From: Lachnospiraceae bacterium KH1T2
Lineage (GTDB): Bacteria > Bacillota > Clostridia > Lachnospirales > Lachnospiraceae
DNA: 64,000 nt
Assembly: GCA_900114405.1 (NCBI GenBank)
Contig: FOSY01000004.1
Span: 1 to 64,000, forward strand
Reading direction: 5' to 3'
Shown here: in pieces, positions 58,575-64,000 of the stretch
Position numbering within the stretch: the stretch's first letter is position 1
Layout of the letters: every line of letters starts with the position of its first letter
Made by a program: the position numbers and the translations under genes
Notes under the pieces: model-generated
What the model was told of the DNA's origin: nothing
Databases searched by the model: none
Seen by the model: only the letters and a program-made list of their open reading frames with translations

Positions 58575-61500
58575 CTATTTTTCAGGTACGACCGACAATG
58601 TAATAATCTCAAAAGGCTTCAGCTCTAAGCTTACGCAACTTTCATCAACCTCAAGTTCTGCCTCGTGATTTTCAAGCATATCACATATAAATGCCCGGCT
58701 TACTTCACATCCAAATTTCAGCGTTGCTTTAGTCCTTCGGTTATAGCACTCATAAATCCTTATGATGATCTCCTCTGAATTAAGCGCCTTCTTTACAACT
58801 TCAATCTTTACATTCGGAGCATCTACTGATATAAAGCTGTAATCCTTCGGCATTTCTCCGCCATCATTAGATTTAACAATGCCGACATATGGATTATTAA
58901 AATTATAGGCTTTCTCTATTATCTGGCCTTCTCTGAAATCTCCCAAATGAGGGCAGATAGAGTACCAGAAAGTATGATGTTCTTTGTCTCCGTCCGGATT
59001 TGGATATCTCGCAGTTTTCAGCATTGTCATGCCGGCTACGTTTTCTTTAACGCTGCACCCATACTTGCAGTCATTAAGAAAAGCCACACCATAGCCATCC
59101 TCAGCTACATCAAACCATTTATGAGCACAAACTTCAAATTTAGCTTCATCCCAACTTGTATTTGCATGAGTCGGTCTTTTCACATTTCCATACTGTATGT
59201 CAAAAGTCGCCTCCCTGCAGTTCACATCTACAGGGAAATAGTCCCTGAGCAAAATCTGATCCTCATTCCAGTCGATCTCATTTCGTATATCGATCCGGTA
59301 AAGATCATTATAAAAGTACAAATACTGTGTCACTACAGAGCTTAGATACTTCCTCTCAACCTTGATACAAGCCCTTACAGGCCCACTCTCTACGATCTCA
59401 CACTCGCTCACATCATCCACAGGCCAGGACTTTTCAGTATAATAAATATTGATATCCCAGGCATCGAAATTATGAGGCTTATTTTCGTAGCTGATTATCT
59501 CATTAGCGACCTTACCCTCAGGAATGATCTCTCTCCCTGCTTTTTTGTCATAAATGCTTTCAAACTGCATCTTAGCATTGAATTTTATGCTGAAAAACGG
59601 CGTTTCAACCCTGTCTTTTGAAACATAAATTTCACTATCCGCATCATATCCAGCTACATCAAAAGTTTTATAGCCCTTAGCATTTATGCCATCCACAACT
59701 GCTATGCATTTATTGTTACTTTCCTGAATCGGATAATATTTTTCACCATCAAATAATGCGAAAGGCTTTTTATTTATATCAAGACCTTTTATTTCCACCG
59801 GAGCACTTATCGCATCTGAATTTGGATTAAATATAACAACGCTGTTTTTCCCCGCATCTATATTTTCTGCAAGCGAAAAATACAAATTCTGCTGACGCTT
59901 AAGTTCTCGATCAAAGAGGCCTGTGTACTCTTTAAGCGAATCTTCATATACATCTTTTATGGCAGACCCCGGCAGGATATCATGAAATTGATTTCTAAGA
60001 ACTACTTCCCACTCTTCATTAAGTTCTTCCTTCGGGTACTCCGTTCCTAAAAATGCATCCGCCATAGTGCTGAAAAGCTCAATATTTCCAAGTAAAAACT
60101 CAGCCTTTCTGTTAAATTTCTTATTTCGTGCCATAGAAGTATAAGTTCCCCTATGATACTCCAGATAGAGCTCTCCCACCCACTTAGGAAGATTTTTATT
60201 TCCTGCTGCATCTCTTTCAAGCTTTTTGAAAAACTGAAGTGCAGTAGAAGGTTTTGTGATCGGCGCACCGCATATTCCCTTATTCATACGCCTTTGAACT
60301 TCGAGCATTTCAGAGGTGACACCGCCGCCTCCATCACCATAGCCGTATGACATCAGCACTTCATTATTCAGCTCTTTATCTGAATATCTCTGCCATGCAC
60401 CCTTTACCATGGAAGGAGTGAGCATGCCATTATAGGTTGTGAAATGCTCTGTTTCAGTTCCGCCTTCCTGCGCAGCTTTATTAAAATCTCTCGTTGGAAT
60501 GAAATGTGTAAGGATCTCAGTTCCGTCTATTCCTTTCCACATAAATGTATCGTGCGGCATTTTATTGAATTCATTCCAGCTTATCTTGGTGGTCATGAAA
60601 TACTTAATACCGCATTTTTTCATTATCTGCGGAAGCGCTGCCGAGTATCCGAAAACATCAGGAAGCCACAGTATCTCATTATCAGAACCAAATTCTTTCT
60701 TAAAAAAATCTTTGCCATAAAGGAACTGCCTCACAAGCGATTCACCTGATGCAAGGTTACAGTCCGCCTCTACAAACATACCGCCTTCGCATTCCCATCT
60801 GCCTTCTGCAACCCGCTGCTTTATCTTTTCATAGACCTCAGGCGCATTCTTTTTCACATATTTATATAGCTGCGGCTGGCTCGACATAAAAATGTACTCA
60901 GGATATCTGTCCATCAGATCAAGCACTGTCGAAAAGCTTCTCACAGCCTTATCTTCCGTAGTCGCCAATGTCCAAAGCCACGCTATATCTATATGGGTAT
61001 GCCCCACGCAATAAACTACAGGAGAATCCTTACCCATCTCTGAGTAAAAGTTCTCATAGAGATATTTTTGAGCAAGCTCAAGGCTTTCATAGAATTCCTT
61101 AGAATATGAAACTCTCATATCCAAAAGATTCAGGGATTCATTCAATGACTTGCGGATAAATATGCCATTCTCATCATCAGGAGAAAGCATTCTCATAACA
61201 TCGTAGGGAACTTTTATGTCATAGTAAAACTTCTCTATCTTCCTATCTAAGACCTTTATCTCAGAATCCATGAACAAAGTGTAATTATTATCACCTGTGT
61301 ATGAGTGCAAAAGTATTTCATAGCGCTCACCTGCTACAGCATTTTCAGATAAAACCACTGTCCTATGATTCACATCAAGACCGCATCTCACCTTTCCATT
61401 CACATATACAAGAAATTGAGGGTTAATGGCATCCCATTCCCCCTCTTTTCCTGTCCTCAGCTCATATATGACGGTCTTTCCCTTGAATTCCTCCGGTATC

Positions 61501-61694
61501 ACGACCGAGGTCTTAAAGCAAAAGTGTTCTCTGTTTCCACCCCAGATACCACTTTTATCCATTTTGTCCCAGCCGGTATCTTCTTCTATTTTTCCCCTTT
61601 TGATAGCGTATTCAGAAACCTTACATGTATTTGAATATCTAAGCTCACCTATCTGCTCTATGAGCTTTCCTATCCTCTCTTTTGTCTGAAGCAT
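58575..61694 (-). CDS. GH38 alpha-mannosidase
   Basis: A 1039-aa alpha-mannosidase, cytoplasmic by absence of a signal peptide. Zinc motif GHTHIDIAWLW near residue 231, nucleophile Asp in WLPDVFGYSAALPQ near 345, then KISWNEFNKMPHDTFMWKGI and NQFHDILPGS, are all typical of bacterial GH38. The N-terminal ~200 residues form the usual beta domain and the C-terminal ~450 the beta-sandwich region. AAGGAAGGAAAGG precedes the ATG, 2 bp after the regulator stop codon. With GH125 upstream it should strip alpha-mannose from imported N-glycan or mannan fragments. Confidence 0.94.
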   Translation of the reverse strand: MLQTKERIGKLIEQIGELRYSNTCKVSEYAIKRGKIEEDTGWDKMDKSGIWGGNREHFCFKTSVVIPEEFKGKTVIYELRTGKEGEWDAINPQFLVYVNGKVRCGLDVNHRTVVLSENAVAGERYEILLHSYTGDNNYTLFMDSEIKVLDRKIEKFYYDIKVPYDVMRMLSPDDENGIFIRKSLNESLNLLDMRVSYSKEFYESLELAQKYLYENFYSEMGKDSPVVYCVGHTHIDIAWLWTLATTEDKAVRSFSTVLDLMDRYPEYIFMSSQPQLYKYVKKNAPEVYEKIKQRVAEGRWECEGGMFVEADCNLASGESLVRQFLYGKDFFKKEFGSDNEILWLPDVFGYSAALPQIMKKCGIKYFMTTKISWNEFNKMPHDTFMWKGIDGTEILTHFIPTRDFNKAAQEGGTETEHFTTYNGMLTPSMVKGAWQRYSDKELNNEVLMSYGYGDGGGGVTSEMLEVQRRMNKGICGAPITKPSTALQFFKKLERDAAGNKNLPKWVGELYLEYHRGTYTSMARNKKFNRKAEFLLGNIELFSTMADAFLGTEYPKEELNEEWEVVLRNQFHDILPGSAIKDVYEDSLKEYTGLFDRELKRQQNLYFSLAENIDAGKNSVVIFNPNSDAISAPVEIKGLDINKKPFALFDGEKYYPIQESNNKCIAVVDGINAKGYKTFDVAGYDADSEIYVSKDRVETPFFSIKFNAKMQFESIYDKKAGREIIPEGKVANEIISYENKPHNFDAWDINIYYTEKSWPVDDVSECEIVESGPVRACIKVERKYLSSVVTQYLYFYNDLYRIDIRNEIDWNEDQILLRDYFPVDVNCREATFDIQYGNVKRPTHANTSWDEAKFEVCAHKWFDVAEDGYGVAFLNDCKYGCSVKENVAGMTMLKTARYPNPDGDKEHHTFWYSICPHLGDFREGQIIEKAYNFNNPYVGIVKSNDGGEMPKDYSFISVDAPNVKIEVVKKALNSEEIIIRIYECYNRRTKATLKFGCEVSRAFICDMLENHEAELEVDESCVSLELKPFEIITLSVVPEK

Positions 61695-61696
61695 GC

Positions 61697-62812
61697 TTAC
61701 CTTTCCTTCCTTTCACGCAGTGTAAATGGAATGTATATGGATTTTTCCGGCTTCTTGCCGTCCATTATCTCTGCAAGTACTTCTACGGCTTTTCGCCCCA
61801 TAGAGTATTCGTCCTGTTTAATAAGTGTAAATTCTCTTCCTGAGCGATAAACTGTTTCAATACTGTCAAATGTAGCGATCTCTCTTTTAAGCTTAAGCTC
61901 TTCCAATGCACGTTTCAAAAGTATCGCGATCTTATACTCTGCGGTCAAAAATGCACTGCAGTCTTCGAACTCCTGAATGATCTTTTTATATTCCGTAAGG
62001 TCGTATCTTTCATACTCCTGCTCGGTATCAAGCGGTGCCGGATTATAGCTCTCCACCTTGGCAAAAACACCCGTGACATCACTATTATCCACGATACTTG
62101 CGCTGAATCCTCCATATCTCTCACCTATAGATGAAGTTTCTATAGAAGCATGTGTCAGAAAACAGATCTTTTTATTGCCATGTTTTATCAATTCATTGGT
62201 AAGCACTCTCGCCGCTTCATAATTATCTGTCTTTACGCATGGTATCGGGATGCCTTTGATCTGCCTGTCCACCGTTACTATTGGGAATCTATTAAGCGAT
62301 AACTGCAGTATCGCTGAATTATATATCTCGCCCTGAGCACACATGACAACAAGCCCGTCCACATCAGCATCGAGTGCTTCCTGAACTGCCATCACCTCAT
62401 CATCAACACTTCCATAGGTACATCTGAAAAGCATGTCAAAATGCCTCTTTGTACACTCTTGTTCTATACTCCTAAGCAGATCTGTTCCGAAATCATTTCC
62501 AAAGGTATCAAAAATAACGCCTATTCTTTTTCTTCTCTTGATCACGCCCGTCCTTGCTGCGATTTTTTGATTCGGTGCTTCCAATACATCATCTATTCTT
62601 TCATTAACAAATGAGCCTCGCCCGGGCTGGCGTACGATATAGCTTTTTTCCGCAAGGATCTCCATCGCTTTTTTCGCCGTTATCCTGCTCACTCCATACA
62701 TCTCGCCGATCTCTTTTTCCGAAGGCAGCTTATCGCCAGCTTTATACTCATGAGCCGAAATCCTATCCTTGAAATCTTTGAAAATTTTTTCATACATTAT
62801 CTGCTTTTCCAT
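61697..62812 (-). CDS. GntR/LacI hybrid transcriptional regulator (AraR-like)
   Basis: A 371-aa regulator with an N-terminal GntR winged helix (KAGDKLPSEKEIGEMYGVSR, then ITAKKAMEILAEKSYI) and a LacI-type sugar-binding domain (RRKRIGVIFDTFGNDFGTDL onward). This architecture is that of AraR. It is placed between the two mannosidase genes in one operon, so mannose or a manno-oligosaccharide is the likely inducer. GGAG lies 8 bases before the ATG. Confidence 0.9.
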   Translation of the reverse strand: MEKQIMYEKIFKDFKDRISAHEYKAGDKLPSEKEIGEMYGVSRITAKKAMEILAEKSYIVRQPGRGSFVNERIDDVLEAPNQKIAARTGVIKRRKRIGVIFDTFGNDFGTDLLRSIEQECTKRHFDMLFRCTYGSVDDEVMAVQEALDADVDGLVVMCAQGEIYNSAILQLSLNRFPIVTVDRQIKGIPIPCVKTDNYEAARVLTNELIKHGNKKICFLTHASIETSSIGERYGGFSASIVDNSDVTGVFAKVESYNPAPLDTEQEYERYDLTEYKKIIQEFEDCSAFLTAEYKIAILLKRALEELKLKREIATFDSIETVYRSGREFTLIKQDEYSMGRKAVEVLAEIMDGKKPEKSIYIPFTLRERKER

Positions 62813-62830
62813 ACTTAGTTCTCCATTTTA

Positions 62831-64000
62831 TCAGCCCTTTATCCTATATCCGCAATAGTCCATTACCAACTCACAAAAAACTGAATTAGCCCACGAGAAC
62901 CACGGTCTGGTATACTTGCCTGCATCATCTGCACAAACTCCTTCATGCATGCATGATGTCCCTCCATCTGTAGCAACCATCTCGCGAATTATCTTAGCCT
63001 TTTCTGACTTATCTTTCGCTGTAAGTCCCTTCATCCCCATTGATATATGCCACACATATCTCGCAGGAGTATGCGGACTGCCTATTCCGCTGATTTCTTT
63101 ACCTTCATAGTAATACGGATTAATATCACTATAAATAACCTTTTTCGTATTTTGATATATCTCATCATCCATATCGCAGTATCCCATCCATGGGATAGAC
63201 AAAAGGCTTGGCAGATTTGCATCATCCATAACGTTGTACTGCCCAAAGCCATCTACTTCATAAGCATAAAATGTACTTTCGCCCTCATTTACAGGCACAT
63301 GTGAATACTTTTCTACAGCAGCTCTAAGTTCTTCTGAAAAGTGCTTTGTTTCCGCTGCAAAGTCATCCTGTCCATATACTTTTTCAAAAATTTCACTTAA
63401 ATATCCAAGCACAACCACAGCGAACATGTTTGACGGAATAAGAAATCCATACTGACATGCGTCATCACTCGGTCTGAAGCCTGACCATATGAGCCCGCAC
63501 TCTTCATTTACCAATGCGCCTTTTCCGCCTCTAGAAAGAGTGTCTGTATAAACACAGTTTTCTCTCTCAAAACTATACTTTGATTCACTTTCATGATGCT
63601 GCTCAATCCTGAAAACTTCGACTACCCTTCTTGCTGCTTTATTAAACAGCTCATCAAACTGTGAAGTTCTTCCGCTGTTTTTCCATAAAAGATACGCAAG
63701 CTGTATCGGGAAGCACAGCGAATCTATCTCATATTTTCTTTCCCACAGCTCATCCTTCATTTCCGTCTTATCATGACGCCAGCATTTTCCATTAGCTTCT
63801 TCATTAAATGCATTTGCATAAGGATCTATCAGGATGCATCTGCACTGACGTCTTATAACCCCTTCGATCATATCTGCAAATTCCGGATCTGTTTTTGCAA
63901 GTATAAGGTAAGGTCTCACCTGACATGCAGAGTCTCTGAGCCACATCGCCGGAATGTCTCCCGTTATAACAAATGTTGAGCCATCTTCCTTTCTCTGTAT
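62831..64000 (-). CDS. GH125 exo-alpha-1,6-mannosidase (partial)
   Basis: Removes alpha-1,6-linked mannose. The frame is open through the window edge: the 18 codons beyond the first internal ATG (63946) read [18 protein letters not shown] before [13 protein letters not shown], the GH125 signature, so the true start lies outside. Other family stretches: [13 protein letters not shown]-like [63 protein letters not shown] and [13 protein letters not shown]. The 3' end is followed by the regulator gene after 18 bp. It starts, or is near the start of, the mannosidase operon. Confidence 0.93.
   Translation of the reverse strand: MQRKEDGSTFVITGDIPAMWLRDSACQVRPYLILAKTDPEFADMIEGVIRRQCRCILIDPYANAFNEEANGKCWRHDKTEMKDELWERKYEIDSLCFPIQLAYLLWKNSGRTSQFDELFNKAARRVVEVFRIEQHHESESKYSFERENCVYTDTLSRGGKGALVNEECGLIWSGFRPSDDACQYGFLIPSNMFAVVVLGYLSEIFEKVYGQDDFAAETKHFSEELRAAVEKYSHVPVNEGESTFYAYEVDGFGQYNVMDDANLPSLLSIPWMGYCDMDDEIYQNTKKVIYSDINPYYYEGKEISGIGSPHTPARYVWHISMGMKGLTAKDKSEKAKIIREMVATDGGTSCMHEGVCADDAGKYTRPWFSWANSVFCELVMDYCGYRIKG

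Overview
The window looks like chromosome of a low-GC anaerobic Firmicute, most likely a fibre-degrading Lachnospiraceae (Butyrivibrio / Pseudobutyrivibrio type). Reasons: AT-rich intergenic DNA with strong AGGAGG ribosome sites, a secreted GH10 xylanase with a CBM9-like module, glycogen phosphorylase, HPr, class II aldolase, several LacI-type regulators, and a GH38/GH125 mannosidase locus. Genus is inferred from gene content; the visible 16S fragment is only about 105 bases.

Layout. 1-460: 5' end of a 16S rRNA gene (minus strand) and its promoter. 0.5-9 kb: glgP, two LacI regulators with a tRNA-Leu, a MarR/membrane-protein pair with a clear operator, an HD-GYP protein and a zincin-like lipoprotein. 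9-15.5 kb: AraC regulator, pyridoxal-kinase-like gene, two envelope proteins and the xylanase. 15.6-21.2 kb: a five-gene dlt-like operon (SGNH protein, MBOAT acyltransferase, adenylation enzyme, carrier protein) ending in a PLP decarboxylase. 21.3-27.4 kb: uracil permease, cysteine desulfidase with a divergent LysR, a chemoreceptor and HPr. 27.6-32.1 kb: an amino-acid ABC transporter with a structured leader and an AbgB-like hydrolase. 32-39 kb: aldolase, CapA-like and DUF5067 proteins, a secreted tyrosine phosphatase, tRNA-Gln, a LOG-family enzyme and small redox genes.

40.2-58.4 kb is the most striking part: about 17.6 kb bounded by two 269-bp direct repeats at 97% identity. The repeat is the 3' end of a 4Fe-4S membrane-protein gene plus its terminator. 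The left copy belongs to the intact gene and the right copy is a headless fragment. The bounded segment starts with a decayed transposase tail and carries a near-complete hydroxyproline/proline Stickland pathway: amino-acid ABC transporter, 4-hydroxyproline dehydratase (hypD) and activase, a deleted proC, an ornithine-type aminotransferase, a proline racemase fused to a TetR-like domain, D-proline reductase (prdA, a Cys-type prdB, prdC, a CBO2463-type protein), a LysR regulator with an operator array, and serine dehydratase. Together these would take up proline-family amino acids, convert them to D-proline and reduce D-proline as an electron sink, with serine-derived pyruvate as a possible donor.

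The right end returns to a mannan or N-glycan locus (GH38, GntR/LacI-type regulator, GH125 running off the window). It is preceded by a 159-nt cloverleaf-like inverted-repeat element that I cannot assign to a known family. No CRISPR array, integrase, phage gene or intact insertion sequence was seen.
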